Shown here: positions 45,611 to 59,400 of the stretch, piece by piece
Numbering within the stretch: the first letter of the stretch is position 1
Layout of the letters: each line of letters starts with the position of its first letter
Made by a program: the position numbers and the translations under genes
From: Pelobates cultripes
Lineage: Eukaryota; Chordata; Amphibia; Anura; Pelobatidae
Assembly (NCBI GenBank): GCA_933207985.1
Contig: OW240916.1
Coordinates: 270,711,275 to 270,775,274, forward strand
Direction: 5' to 3'
DNA: 64,000 bases
The notes under the pieces: generated by a model
What the model was told of the DNA's origin: nothing
The model's database searches: none
What the model saw: only the letters and a program-made list of their open reading frames with translations

Positions 45611-46439
45611 CAGGTGTGTATTTACCCCGAGGCAAACAAGGCACGTACAGGGGGTGGGAAAAAAAAGCCCCCCCCCCCCAATCGCCCTGGCAAATGCTTT
45701 GCCAGCCTCTTGTCTTTGGGGGCCCAGGAGCTGGTCCGGCTGGACACCTCAGGGCCCCACCAGGCTGACAGTGGCGGAGCTTTCCGGGCGGTCGGTGAGG
45801 GAACACTAATCCTTCTGTTCAGCTCCCTCGCGCGCACCGCAGTGATGCCAGAGCCGGAATATGATGTAATTCCGGCATCACTACACGGGGCGTGAGGGAG
45901 CTGGACAGGAGGATTTGTGCTCCCTCGCCGACTGCAGCCACTGGCCGGCCGCCCAGCAGCCACACTGGACCACAGGGAAAGTGATAATCCACCCCAGCAC
46001 TCCCAAAGGTAGGCTGGGGGGGTGGATTGAATATGAAAAAAAATGTGAGTGTGTGTCTGTTAGTGTGTGTCTCTGTTAGTGAGTGTGTGTCTGTCAGGGA
46101 GTGTGTTACTATGTGTGTGTCTGTTAGGGAGTGTGTTACTATGTGTGTTTCTGTTAGTTTGTGTGTCTGTTAGTGTGTGTATCTGTTAGTGAGTGTGTAT
46201 GTATGCATATCTGTTAGTGACTGTGTGTGTCTGCTAGTTACTGTATGTGTCTGTTAGTGAGTGTGTATGTCTGTTAGCTAGTGTATGTGTGTCTGTCAGT
46301 GAAAGTGTGTGTCTGACACTGAGTGTATATGTGTCTGTCAGTGAGTGTGTATGTGTATTTAGAAGGGGGGCGGGGGGTTGGGAGGGGGTGCCTGAGTTTT
46401 GTCATGCCTAGGGCAGCACAAAACCAGGATACAGCACTG
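45611..46439. mobile_element. hAT-like transposon, 829 bp, nested
   Basis: Begins CAGGTGTGTATTTACCCCGA and ends AACCAGGATACAGCACTG, with a perfect 8-bp target duplication gtgtttat at 45603-45610 and 46440-46447. Terminal inverted repeats are imperfect. A phrase ttaccccgaggcaaacaagg near the left end looks like a widespread frog hAT family, from memory. No transposase frame. Confidence 0.85.
46040..46370. repeat. Degenerate tgtgtctgttagtgag minisatellite
   Basis: About fifteen imperfect copies of a gtgtgtctgttagtga phrase inside the hAT-like element. Confidence 0.88.
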
Positions 46440-46601
46440 GTGTTTATATTGCACGGTTAAGACTGCCTCCAAGGCGTTCTCCCAGGTGTTGCGCTCGCCC
46501 TGCATGCAATCCAGTGCCCTGAGATATTTTCATGAGTGGAGGCAGAGGGACACTGTCGTATCAGGAATACATGCTTGTATATTTTTATAGAGTTCCTTTA
46601 A

Positions 46602-47750
46602 GAGGCACGCCTACGGGGTCTGCACCAATCCCATAAACACGTTTATGAGGATGGGAAAGAGAAGCGTCCAAGTTACAATGGCTCTCAACTGCACGCTTTT
46701 GGAAGGATAATGCATTTACATAAGCGGGCTAGGACAGAGACGTGAGGTTAGGGGATGACACCTGGAGCTCCGTTAGGGGGCTTGGCTGTGTTCTGGGGCC
46801 TGCAAGCTCTAAACATTCTGGCTTTGAGGCAGAGTAGTTCTTTTCAAAGACTTTATTGACAGCCCATATTCCTCTCCTGCGTGGCAGCACAGGGAGGAAG
46901 TCGTCTCTGGTCATTTTTTTTCCAGCTCGAAATGTTAGCTACGCGGGAGAGAAGGGGATGCCTTGCACAGCCTGCAGCACCAGAGCAGCTCACTGTCCCA
47001 CTGGACCCGAGGGAAGTCAATTCACCCTTCACCAGCATAAAGAGGAGGTAAAATAGAGCTCAGTTGGGGGTGTGTGCGTGTACGTATCTGCATGCTGGTG
47101 GTTATGGTGCCAGGAATTTTCTAGCTCTCCCCCCTTGTAAATATTAAAACAATTTTAGAACAGTTTGACTTTTTTTTAACTGGGGTCCATCCAGTGCAGC
47201 TACCCACCACACTGCAGTTTAGTAATTATGGTGCTTGCAGTATTCCTTTAATATGCCCCAGAATCACAGGAATAACCGCAAACAGACTTACCGCACATCT
47301 TCATGAAGGCATGTACCTTCTAAATCTAAGCATTAAGACATTACAATATCCCTAACATTGTAATGTCTTATTTCTACTTTACAGAATCTTTAAATGGTTA
47401 CACCACTTTTTTTGTTAAACTCCATTTTTCTACCTAAAATGCCCTACTGGGGACTATTTATTAGGATCCCCCCTACATTTTTCAGTAAAACCTCCAAAAG
47501 GAATGGGTTTTATTTACCTGGAATCCAGCCTCCACGTCTTCATCTGACTTAAAAGCTTCTCATAGAGAAGTTTCTACAAGTTTCTCTTAAGTAATGGGTT
47601 GAGGGTCTCCCTTACATTTAGTGTTTGCAGCTATTTCTTTGATCTCTCACATATGTTCATAAAGCGCTTATCCTATCTTTTGTTTTTATTGTACTTTTCA
47701 TTGAAAAACCTTTGATTGGTCCATTTGGCAACAAAAAAAACAACAACAAT
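46602..47750. other. Spacer, no gene seen
   Basis: Holds a likely right end of another TTAA-type element (tgcttgcagtattcctttaa at about 47232-47251). Short open frames on both strands at 46729-47056 have no recognisable product. Confidence 0.4.
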
Positions 47751-47891
47751 CAATATTAATAATATAGGGAGCCAGAAAGGACTGACCACAATAAAGGAGA
47801 GAGGAAAGAAACATTTCCCCTTATAAGCTCTGCCAACGTGCAGGAAGCGCTGACGACGAACGTATTTTGTGCACAGAATTGATATTTGGCA

Positions 47892-48581
47892 AACTTCTGG
47901 AACCTAAAACACGCATTCCCACACAAATGACAGCAGCCACCCTCTGTGCACATAAATGTAACACCAAGCACACAGGGGGCACCCCCACTTGAGCTGGTCA
48001 CGTACTAGAACCCGCAAAGGGGGCCCACACAACGGAATACACTATCAGGACACTCAAAGTAGGAATGCAGGGGGTGGTGGGCCTGAGTTGTGTGCCCCAT
48101 ATCATATCATAACCCGAACTTGACCAACGGCATAGACAATGGTGGCGCACAACGGGGCGCAACATCCTGTTCCTAAGCCCTGGCCCTAACATAGCTTCAA
48201 CAACCTGCCCCCACTGGCACACTATGTGAACCCAGCACAACCCCACCAAACAGAGCTGTAAGCTGGAACACCGCACTCACGGGAACCAGGTGTTGGAGGG
48301 TGCACCCAGGACAGGCAGAGATTACTGTTTCATCAACACAGTACCTTACTCAAATGTGTCCATGAATATCAGGATCTTACTGTATTGTGAATTAATACCT
48401 GAAATGAACATGCTGAATACCATGCAGATGTTGTCACACATGCCTTGTGTTCTACAACGATAAGTCTATTGTTAACGTAATGGGGACCTGCGTGTCCCAA
48501 TGAATACTTTTGGTAATATGGTACATGCCTTCTTTGACTTTCCTTCTATACAAATAAAAAAGATTTGAGAAAAAAAAAAAG
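47892..48581 (+). mobile_element. Retroposed LINE-like fragment with poly-A and 17-bp target duplication
   Basis: A segment ending caaataaaaaagatttgag plus an A run is bracketed by the identical 17-mer agaattgatatttggca at 47875-47891 and 48582-48598. A long exact duplication plus a terminal A run are marks of target-primed reverse transcription. The body has no intact frame; it is probably a 5'-truncated LINE 3' end. Confidence 0.85.
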
Positions 48582-48800
48582 AGAATTGATATTTGGCAGT
48601 TTAGAACAGAACTCCGGGTTGCTAAAGCCATGTGTGCCCTTTTTTCTTTACAGACAAAGCTGGTAGAACAATTTTTAGTTCAAATAAAAACATGGGTTAT
48701 TTACAGAGAAATATAATTTTAACAAAATTCTCTCTGTGATGGGATTTGTTCTGGTGTTTGGAATTGGAGTTTAGAAAATTTGATTTAAAAAATGATAAAA

Positions 48801-48803
<3 letters not shown>

Positions 48804-48850
<47 letters not shown>
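48804..48850. repeat. (TA)n microsatellite, about 23 units
   Basis: Uninterrupted TA run after an A-rich lead. Confidence 0.96.
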
Positions 48851-48852
<2 letters not shown>

Positions 48853-50650
48853 AAAAGTCTCTCTAAATCAACCTGCCTTGAAACAAGTATCACAGTGTGT
48901 TGTCACAACAGGATTTCCATTCTAAAGTTGCAATAAAAAAAAGGATACTTTTGCCATATTCTACCAGCTAGAATAGAGTAGTATTGAGTCATTACATAGT
49001 TCTTCTGCCTCCTGGGGACTTTGTCTCTCAATAGACAATGAGGTCAGCAAATCATTTCAAATAATTTATAGAGGAGCACAAAGGAAGCCCCATCTGCCCA
49101 AATCTTTTTACAGCTCTCAGCAGATTACTGAAAATGGTCTGCCTACACATGATTTCTGACTCCTTACTAGAGCTGTTTTTAATGGGTTTCTGAAGCATAA
49201 TTACGAAGATGATTTTGCAATAACATTATTTAACCCTTTCACTAACAGACACTTAACCCCTGCTTGCATGCATGCATAGTCCCTGCTATTTAAGATTATG
49301 TTGAAAATGTCCCCTTGATTAGTTAATTCTGCATTCTTAATCCTTTCATCCCATTGAATTTATCTCTCACTTCTTAAGCACCCTTACCCTTCTGTTAATC
49401 CATTGGTTTTCTGCACCGTTTCAAATTAAAATCTTATTCCTCACTTACATAGCTCACATGTGCACCCCAAACTTCTTATCTCTAGTTTGTAACTACAACC
49501 CTTATTGACCGGCTATTTGCAGCCCCATTTCCATTGGCCACTTACCAGGCTTCTAGTGGGTTGCCTCATTGAATCCCATACCTGCTCTACCTCTTGTCTC
49601 ACGGACATTGCCTCCTGGTTGTCCTGCAAATAATCCCTGCTAAAACAAAGTGCTCTTCTTCTTCTCATCACCTCCACTTCCACAACTTTATTTCTTAAAT
49701 TATCTCACTACCTCTCAATCATTTGCAGTATCTTTCCATTTGCTCATTGGCGCTTTGTCCACCTCTTTCTTTTCTTTTTTTTTTTTTACAAACTCCTGAA
49801 GACATGTCTTGAAAAAAAGTCTTTCTTAGAAATTAATAAAGTGCTGCCTGTACAGGTCCTTCTAAATTCACATCATTTAACTAAGCCCAATTCCAATTAT
49901 CCTTTACTTCATGTAACAATCACTCCAACCACAGTCCTCCAGGTGCGACTCCATAGTTTCTTACAATGGTTAGGAATTCACATACCCTTATCAGGCATGC
50001 ATGTACATCACTGAAGTCATATACATAGTCAGAGCTTTCTTTCCACTACAACCATCATTGGTGAGTGCTGGAGGTAATAAGCTTATTTTCTCCTTTTGTC
50101 AACCCTACGAAAAGTCCTTACTTTGTCTCAATGTATTTTTTGGCTGGGTTGGAAGTTCAGTGAAATCTGAGTATTTCATAAAGATATCTTTGTGAAATTA
50201 ATACTCATTGTGGGGGACAGGTCATAGAGCTGCTTTAATGATTTTACAGGGGTGCCCAAAATACATCCCTAGATGTTATAGAACTAAAACACCATTGTTA
50301 TTTTGCCAGTTAAATGTGGAGTACTAGGATTGCTAATCTATATAAACAAACAAACTATCTGGATAAAAGCTCAACATAATAATTGTTTATTACATTTTCA
50401 TTATTGGTGAGTAAAGGGATTGGGGGAGGAGGTGGGGGAGAGCACAAGGAATACACAGTTTAACTGTAGTGAGCTGAAAACTATATTGCTAAAATTAGAC
50501 TAAAATATTGTATTTGAAAAATTTATTTAACTTTACTTAAGCTTGGCCTTTAAGAGTAAAGTTTAGCCCATGTTTTACGGTTTCGTTATATTATTAGAAT
50601 TTCTATCACAAAATTAAATCATGAGAAGTATCACCACTAATAAATGACAA
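48851..50650. other. Spacer between ttc23l promoter side and rai14 3' end, no gene seen
   Basis: Ordinary AT-rich sequence. I found no splice-flanked coding segment, RNA gene or bounded element here. Confidence 0.45.
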
Positions 50651-50655
50651 CAGAT

Positions 50656-53448
50656 TTTATTGTCTACTTTGTTTATTAAAACATTATATTTTCCATAACA
50701 TGTATTAGCAAAGAAATGGGGCAAAACAGAATGTAAACTTCAGATTTGAACAATACTAACAAAGTGTAATAAATATGCATATAAAAGCCACAATTACTCC
50801 TTTGTTGATGGGGTCAATGCTTGCTAAAACGATTTGCTGGTAAAAAAAAAAGAAAATCAAAAAAATAAATCAGGCTATAAATTTACCCCACCAGTGGCCC
50901 ACATTCTATCAACCTTACAAGATTTTTAAATTAATATCTAAATAAACAATTACAATAAATCTGTGTACACAGAAAAAAAACAAAAACACAAATAAAACTC
51001 CAAGAATAAAAACCTGCATGTTCACCAACGTAATGCACCTATTCCGGACTGAATACTCTGCAAGGCCTGATTACACAAATCTGCGTTAAAGAAATGTTCT
51101 GACACTCTCTATAATAAAAGGATCATTGTAATATAATAAAAAGATTTTGCATGTGACATTACCAAGCTTGCTTAGTTTAAACAAAGATGCAGTATAAAAT
51201 TTTTTTTAAAAAAATCACATTTTTGTTAAACTAATTCTGAGATGTTCTATAAAAAAAAACAAACAAAAAAAAAAAACGATTAGCCTTTTGCTAAACATAG
51301 TCCATATTTTGGTTTAGAATGCAATAACAATGCAGATTTAGATAAAAACGTACGGTTTGTACTTTGCGCTCTAATGGTACTACTAGCAAAATCTACATAC
51401 ATGGAAGAAAGAGGTGGGAAATATTTGATCCAAACAGGAATCAATAATAGCACCGTGCCTGAGAGATTAAAGAAAGTTTTTTCTTTTGTGAATTAAATAT
51501 AAAATAGTATGATAATCAAAACACACATCATATATGGTACTTAACTGCAGGTAATACAAAATACAATGCCATCTTATTATTACAAGATAGTTCTGTCCCA
51601 GAGGTCAACTGATCAGCTTGAGCCATATTATAGATGATTTGGAGCTTGAAGGCTTTCAGCATAATATCTATTAACTATGCAGGCTACTTCCAGGAGTTAC
51701 CATAAAAAAAAAAATAAATAAATCAAATAATTGTAATGATGGTTGAGCAACAAACCTGGTGCACCTATAGGCCTTGGGATTTGTCAGAGACCATGGTAAT
51801 ACTAGCCAAATTCGCGCAGGCTACCAGAAGTACATTTCCATGTGTGACCATAACAAATGATATGAATTACAGTTAAGGCACGGGTAGTAGAACAAGCCGA
51901 ATCAGTCAATTTATAGACAATAAAGGCCTTAGAACCAATGAAAAACCTAGAACCAATTAATATATTGGGCTGCAATATCTTGCATGTATACCAACATAAA
52001 GAGTAACTACTGTGTGTATCACTATTCTTGTATTTCAAGAACACAAAATATGCTGTTATTTATGAATATTAATATTTACACGCATTAATCAGTCACTTTA
52101 AAAAGAGGCAGTTAGGCATTTTGGGCATGCTTAAATAACTAGCCATTGCACAAACATGTTTGCAGCACCCTCTAATCTCAAATACACATTGAGAGTGTTT
52201 CAGCTCAACGAGAGACTTGGTGTTGGACCACATTCTATTATTGATATCTGAATTACTGGTCGATTAGGTGCAAGAGGCTGGCAAGCTGTGTAGTAGAATG
52301 ATCTAGCTCCTCAAGATGAACTGTAACTTGTATCTATCTTAGTACAACAGCTAACTAAAATAAAGCTATAATAATGTTTGCTTGTTTAACTTTAGTTTAG
52401 TTTTATTTATTTTAATCCTCAGAAATGACAGTTCCTTTTAAATATGTGGCTCTGGTATTACTGTGAGCAGAACATTTCATATCTCGCTCTTTTCCACCCA
52501 AAGATCTTTTTTAATGTTTACCATTATACACATCATTCATGTATATGATATTGTAACTTTAGCACATCTCATTTTGCAAACCAACACATGCATTCAATAT
52601 TTTAACCATTAAAGTGGAGGTCATGATGAATAACATTTTAACATTAGTCTGCTTCTTACACTGCCATTGACAAAAGATATATAACCTTGATAGTAAGTAA
52701 CTGGCAGACAACATACTTGTTGAACTAACAAGACACATTCCGGCAAACTTCCTCAGTATATATGGATTATATTGCAGGAATGGAGTCTGGGTAGATGCAT
52801 ATAAACATTTTTACGCAGCAGTGTCAGGCACAATGCTTTTCCTTTCATCGTAAACACAGGTAGTTAACTAAGAATAATAATTTTGTCTCATTTCAATTAA
52901 TGATGCGTACGATTCATAACAGAATTTACTGAGTTGTTGATGATTCTGGTAAGACATACTAGCAAAAGCAATGAAACCAGTTTCTAATAATTAAAGAGGC
53001 ACACTTGGGGAAATAAACAAATAGTAAAAACATAATTGTATTAGCTATTACTAAAATGACTAGATTACTACTAGTTATGCTTTGGCACCAATATGATGTG
53101 CTCTCCTGAATTCAGGCTACAAACAAAAACTAATAATTTCTTATGGTTTAATTTGGTTTTGCTAATAAAATGATAAATTCTAACTAATTCCAGGCTGGTA
53201 CAAATTACCTGTTCCCCTAAAGTTCCTGAAAAAATTTGGAAAACATAGCAAACTAATAAGGGTCCATAAAATAAAAGTTCAATGCAAACTGCGGTTTCTT
53301 ATCAAAAATATAAAATACATAAATTTTCTGATACAGAAGAACTCAAAGTTTTCTTATCCAGCATCTTTAGACACATTTACTGGAAGGATAATCTACAAGT
53401 AATACTAGGAGGCAGTGCTATAGCAGGTATCTATCTTCCATCCATGCG
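50656..53448 (-). other. rai14: Probable rai14 3' UTR
   Basis: About 2.8 kb downstream of the rai14 stop that is AT-rich and free of the transposons common elsewhere in the window. It ends at two AATAAA hexamers on the minus strand (plus-strand TTTATT at 50656-50661 and 50672-50677). Human RAI14 also has a long 3' UTR. The extent is an inference. Confidence 0.5.
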
Positions 53449-56400
53449 TCATATTTTCTGCGACTGACTTTTGCACATGGTTAGTATCTGTTTGAGCACC
53501 CTCTGGACGTCTTCATCCATTTGTCCCTTCACAGAAAGAAAGAGAAAGAAGCAATGAAATGAAAGGGCTTGGAAATTAAAGCCTGAAAACAAACAAACTT
53601 TCATCTGAGAAAAGACATACCCACAACTCTATTTATAATGGATATTTCAGACATTTGATGAAAGGCAAATAGAACACTTCATATTTTTTATTTTGCAACA
53701 AAAAGAACTGTCCTTGGGTGGGTCCAGTCGGATATACTAATAAAAAATACTTTTCCTCTATAATGTGCTTCTTGTAATAGGTACACACATTTATTGAGCT
53801 ATTGTCTATGTATCTTGCTCACTGCATATTCCTAGGTCTTTTAGTGTATAAAGGATAGCCAGAGTTTGCACCCTTATAGGAGGTCTCACTAGTGCCTCAC
53901 CAACAGACTAGGATAAACCTTAAGAATTGTTTAGTCTCTGCCCCACTTTTGTAGATATGATTTACCCAACATTTTGTTGCAGGACTGTCAATATATTTTG
54001 GATGACACTCCTATGATGAGGGTATACGTTCTCTTTGTAATGTCACAATTGGGCTAAACCTCCTGAGTGGGCACCACCCATTAGAAAATAAGCTTTATTT
54101 TTTCTTGTGGGATCTTGTAAAGACGTTGTTTTTGTTTTTTTTATTGGATAGAAAATAAAGTGACTGTGTCGTCAGACATTATGACGTTTTAAAATATTGG
54201 AACGAGAAGCAATGTCTGTTAGCTTTGAAAGTCACATTAAGGACTTGTATCTTCAATGTGCATCCTATTCACTGCTCCTGGAAGGAAAGGGTCAAATTAA
54301 TCCTAAAGGCTCCCAGAATAGATTACGCTCCGAGTCAAAGACATAGGACAGCTACTTTTTTAGGACAAGTCAGTTATTAACTGCTCCGTTATTAATTGTT
54401 GAGTTTATGATCGTTCAATTGACAGTCTAACAACCTGTCGTAACTTATAGTTGCACGTTTGATGTCCAAGATCAACTAAACCTTGCCTTTTTGAGCCAGT
54501 GTCAGGTTTCAAAAATGACATGTAAGACTTTTTCGTTTATTACTGGACCTTTAAGTGAACTTCATGATTTTCTCCTCTAGTGGCCTCCCTAGCCACTAAT
54601 CTATTCACTCACCTTAATAACCTCACCTGGATTAACTAATTAGGGGGCTTGATAAATCTACTCCCAGCACACAACAGTGTCTTGACATTGAAGTCGATGC
54701 TCTGATAAAGATGAAGTCGATGCTCTGATAAAGATGAAGTCGATGCTCTGATAAAGATGAAGTCGATGCTCTGATAAAGAATCTCTGTTCCTGGTAATAT
54801 CCTGTATTTTATCTACATGATTTCATTCTGTAGAGAACTTACCTGCAGTGCCTCATCCTGTACTCATCTGCATTTCCTCATACTGAAAAGCACTCACCTG
54901 CATTACTTCATCCTGAACTTGCCTGAAAGACTTTCCTTATCAGCTTCCAAGAATCCTGATTTGTGGCGTATTGCCTTCATTGAAGAATCTTAACTGCTTC
55001 AATTGCTGCATCACTGCATGATTTCGTAAGCAACCTGCATTATATTATTTTGGAATATACCTACCTGTTTCAACCTCTACAACTCTGCATGATCCTGTAT
55101 TGCCTTATCCTAAAAGGTATTTACCTATAACTAGCTGCATTGCAAAGTATCCTGGAAATCCTTAACTACTTGGTATAACTTCAAGCCTGCTTGTATACAA
55201 AAGACTTTAATTATTTACTTTCTAAATATCTTGTTTGTGGCATATCACCTAAACCCTGTTTTTCTCACAAAGTATTCTGCTTGTGGCAGACAGCCCTTTA
55301 TTCTTTATTTTCAGTAAATTTGTTATGTCTAACACGACAAAGTTTTAACCAATAACCCTTGCAATCGTCTCCTCTCTGACCTGCTCAGGAGCATGACAGC
55401 CAGACTACCTGTTATGTTAATTAAATTGTATCCATAACAAAGAGTATGGTTACAAACTAACAAAATCTAAATTAATTATTTGACATCCATGCATTCTAAA
55501 TATTCCAATACAAAAGTGTGAACCACCAACCAGAGCCAATTAACAAAAAAAAACACATTATGTTTACACACATGTAATTCATATAAGCATCCCAGGCTCA
55601 CATGACTTGATGCTGAAAACATGATATATTTGAATCTAATCAAGCAATTCAATTAAAATAATATGTCGAAATGAAGTCTATTACCCCTTTATTTGTACTC
55701 ATGGGAGGGAGTTCTATTTAAGAGTTACCTGAACCGCGTAAAGAAGATGTGTCCTGTAAACGGATACAATTTCTTGATGTTGTTTCTTTGTCTCCTGTAT
55801 AAAATAAAATTAAAATAACTTAATAATTTTTGAGCAAACATATATTCCCACTTCCCTAAAATATACCCAGGCTTACTGACATCAAGCAGCTTGCCCATTG
55901 ACTGCCAACATAATAACAGAATATGTAGCAGAGTGTCTGAGCACAAAATTATCTGCTTGTTGTACTGAGAAATGGTCAAATGTTGATGTTTTAGCTGCAT
56001 AGAACAGAACACATCATATTGTTACTATAATAAGCTTTTAAAAATATCAACCACTTCATTTATTTAAATTGTCTAAACAGACTTTAATCACTCACAGTTC
56101 TACGAGCAGTATTTATATTTCACTAAGGGAACGTTTAACATTGTTGATTCAGTGTGTATACTTGATAAGGAGTAAGCCAAAATGTTTAAGTAGATATGTC
56201 ACCTTAAAACAATATTGTATTAATCATAAGAGCATAATACATTGTGTTCTATAGGTTCTAAATTTCCCAGCAGTTATTAGATAGATATGATGATTTCACT
56301 TGAAGTGAACCTTTGTGAAAAAATGTACTTACCTGAAATCGCTTCCATATACATTAAATACACTACATTTCACAAACATACATGGTGTATTCAGTGTAAG

Positions 56401-59400
56401 ATACATAGATTTACTCACATTTTCTCATTTCCAGCGCAGCTTCGTGGGTGATACTCTTCATCTAACACCCACCTCCTGGCTGTCCTCTGCTCCGTCTGAG
56501 TTTCTCTCTAAGTTTTTTTTTGATTTGTGCTGCTTGGGACGCATCCCCTGTGGAGAGCAGAAGGATGTCCTGTGCAAGGTCTTTTCTGCTCTCCTTTGTC
56601 AATCAATGCCTTGGCACGCGGAGGCATTGACTGACAGCTGGGAGAAAAAACTATTTTTAATATGTTTTTCTCCTATTCTACACATTTGCTAGCAAAACTA
56701 GCACAATGTATAGATAGAATCTTATGCACAATCTAATGAACTAAACTTATTTGGGGCATAAAAGGTGCCCTTTAAAGGGACACTATAGTCACCAGAACAA
56801 CTACAGCTTATTGTATTTGTTATGGTGAGTATAATCATTTATTTCAGGCTTTTTGCTGTAAACATAGTCTTTCCAGAGAAAATGCAGTATTTACATTACA
56901 GCCTAGGGATACCTCCACTGGTTACTAGAGGTGCTTCTTGGGGCAGTGCTACTCAGTGTGCAACACTGCCATTCAGTGTCTCCTCCCTCTGCATTGAGAC
57001 ACTGAACTTTCCTCATAGAGATGCATTGATTCAATACATCTCTATGAGGTGATGTGGATTGACCAGGGCTATGTTTGGCTCTGCCCCTGATCTGCCTCCT
57101 TGACAGTCCTAGACAATCCTATGGGAAAGCATTGTGATTGGCTCAGAACACAACTTCTGATGGTGTCAGCCAATCAGGCAGATCAGAGGCAGAGCCAGCA
57201 GATGCAGACTTGAACAAAAGTAAAATGTTACTATATTTAGAGGTGTAAGGGAGGGGGGATAGGGTGGTGGGAGGGAGGGGGTAAGTGGTGGCTTTAACAC
57301 TATAGGGTCAGAAATACAAGTTTGTGTTACTGACCCTATAATGTTCCTTTAACTAGCCTGAAACTTGTTATGCATTCAGTGGGAACACAGGCTGAAAAGC
57401 TTTATAATCTCAATATAATAGAAGCAAAGTTGCAAAAAAAATTAATTATAAATGAAAATAAAATGAAAAGATGCATAATTACATGCTTGCATGTTTTCAT
57501 GGATACTAAAAAGTGTATTTTATTTTTGTATTTGGGCAATAGAGAGTGTCCCTTTAAAGTAGGAGTAATATAGGTTTAGTGGCTGAACAAATGGTTTTGT
57601 GTGATTTATTTATAACATGTAAAGATGGTACGCCCATGTTTTATGATGTACAAGTTATAAAGAATGGTATGTGCCATAAACCTAGTACTAGTAGATTTGT
57701 TTACACCCTGCCTCAGGTTTTCTGTCAGTCAACAGAAGACTATCCCATTTGGGTGTGATGGGCTCACTATTCCGAAAGAATGTTCCACTTTCCCTAAGAT
57801 GTAATATACATCAACATATTTGTTGCCAAGCTTGAACTTTTTGTATATGCATGGCATGGATTTCTAGTGAACATGCAATGTAATAGACAAGTCATGTGAA
57901 GAAGAGCTAGCATGTCCAATAATCAATATGGCAAACTAATCAAGAACAAAGCTTCTTTTGGCTGACAGTGCTCATACTAGCCGTAAAAATTAACCATATC
58001 TCCTGGTGCTAGAATTATGATGCATTAAAGGACAACTATAGGCACCCAGACCACTTCAGCTTAATGAAGTGGTCTGGGTGCCAGGTCCATCTAGGGTTAA
58101 CCCTGCTTGCTGTAAACATAGCAGTTTCAGAGAAACTGCTATGTTTACATGTAGGTGAATCCAGCCTCTAGTGGCTGTCTCATTGACAGCCGCTAGAGGC
58201 ACTTCCTCACTTCTCACTGTGATTTTCACAGTAAGAAGACGCCAGCGTCCATAGGAAAGCATTGAGAATGCTTTCCTATGGGCTGACTGAATGTGCGCAT
58301 TCAGCCAATGACATCAGAAGGAGGAGGAGAGTCCCCAGCGCCGAGGGAGCCTGGCGCTGGAGAAAGATAAGGGGATTTACCCCTTTCTCCCACTTCAGCC
58401 CAGCGGAAAGGGGGCCATGAGGGTGGGGGGAACCCAAAGACCCTATAGACCCAGGAAAACAAGTTTGTTTTCCTGGCACTATAGTGGTCCTTTAAGTCTT
58501 AAAATATAAAGTTTTAAATGCAGCACATCCCAGACATACAGTTTTAAAATTACCGATTGCAAATTCTAGAATGCAAAAGGCAGTTTTAGGGTTAGTTGCT
58601 AAACTGTGACATATCGGGAATTTAAAATGAATTAGTATGAGTTTATTCTCTGAATTGTGCCAAATTTAAATCTCCATTGCAAATTTTAGGTAAAATTAAA
58701 AATTTGTGACCAGAGACCAGAGTTGGAGATTTTTCCAACCTAGTTATTTTTGCTTCATTTTTTAAATTCGGATTTAAGTTAATATGATTCCGTTTTTAGT
58801 GAACAAAAGCAAGAATTTTTAGTGTTGGAATTCACGTACCTGAAAATTATGTCTAATTTGAAATTCATAAAAATTCCTGACAATTCACACTTATCAGTTA
58901 CTTCATTAGCATGTGGGGTGGTAATACAACTGTCAATCTTTAATCTTTTCAGGTTTACCAAAAACAGTTACTCACAATGCCTTAATTTTTTTTACTTTTG
59001 GTGTAACAAAAATGGCTAATGTAGCCTCAGATAAATTGTTGTAGCCCACTCAAAGCATGACTGTCTTTCAAATCGTGAATGGGAGACTTTGAGATTGTAC
59101 TCAGTTTGAGTTGAACAGCATACTGTAACCTAACATGTAGGTGCCCTTAGATCACATCCAAAAAACAACCAAAGACTTAAAAAAATTTCACATTCTGTAA
59201 GAACTGAATTCACACTATGATCCCAATACCAATTTCAGCATGTTTCCTGTCTGTGTAAAATGGTGGATGCAATAAATATGTACAGCATCTGCTATTTTGT
59301 GCATGGACAAAACACAATGAAACCAGTAATGTGAAACTAGTCCATGTCTCGGACCTTGAATAAAAGTACCAATCTGAGATGAGCCGGCTGGTTGCCCACG

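Larger units (their letters stand above)
45491..46601. mobile_element. TTAA-type MITE split by a hAT-like insertion
   Basis: Outer ends: TTAA at 45491-45494 with AATGGACATTATAGGCACC, and the right end TTTTTATAGAGTTCCTTTAA with TTAA at 46598-46601. The interior 45611-46439 is a later insertion; removing it leaves an element of about 280 bp. Confidence 0.75.

Noticed and set aside
56315..56692. 125-codon plus-strand frame
   Set aside because: It lies in repeat-like sequence next to a TTAA element and is antisense to the rai14 intron; no known domain.
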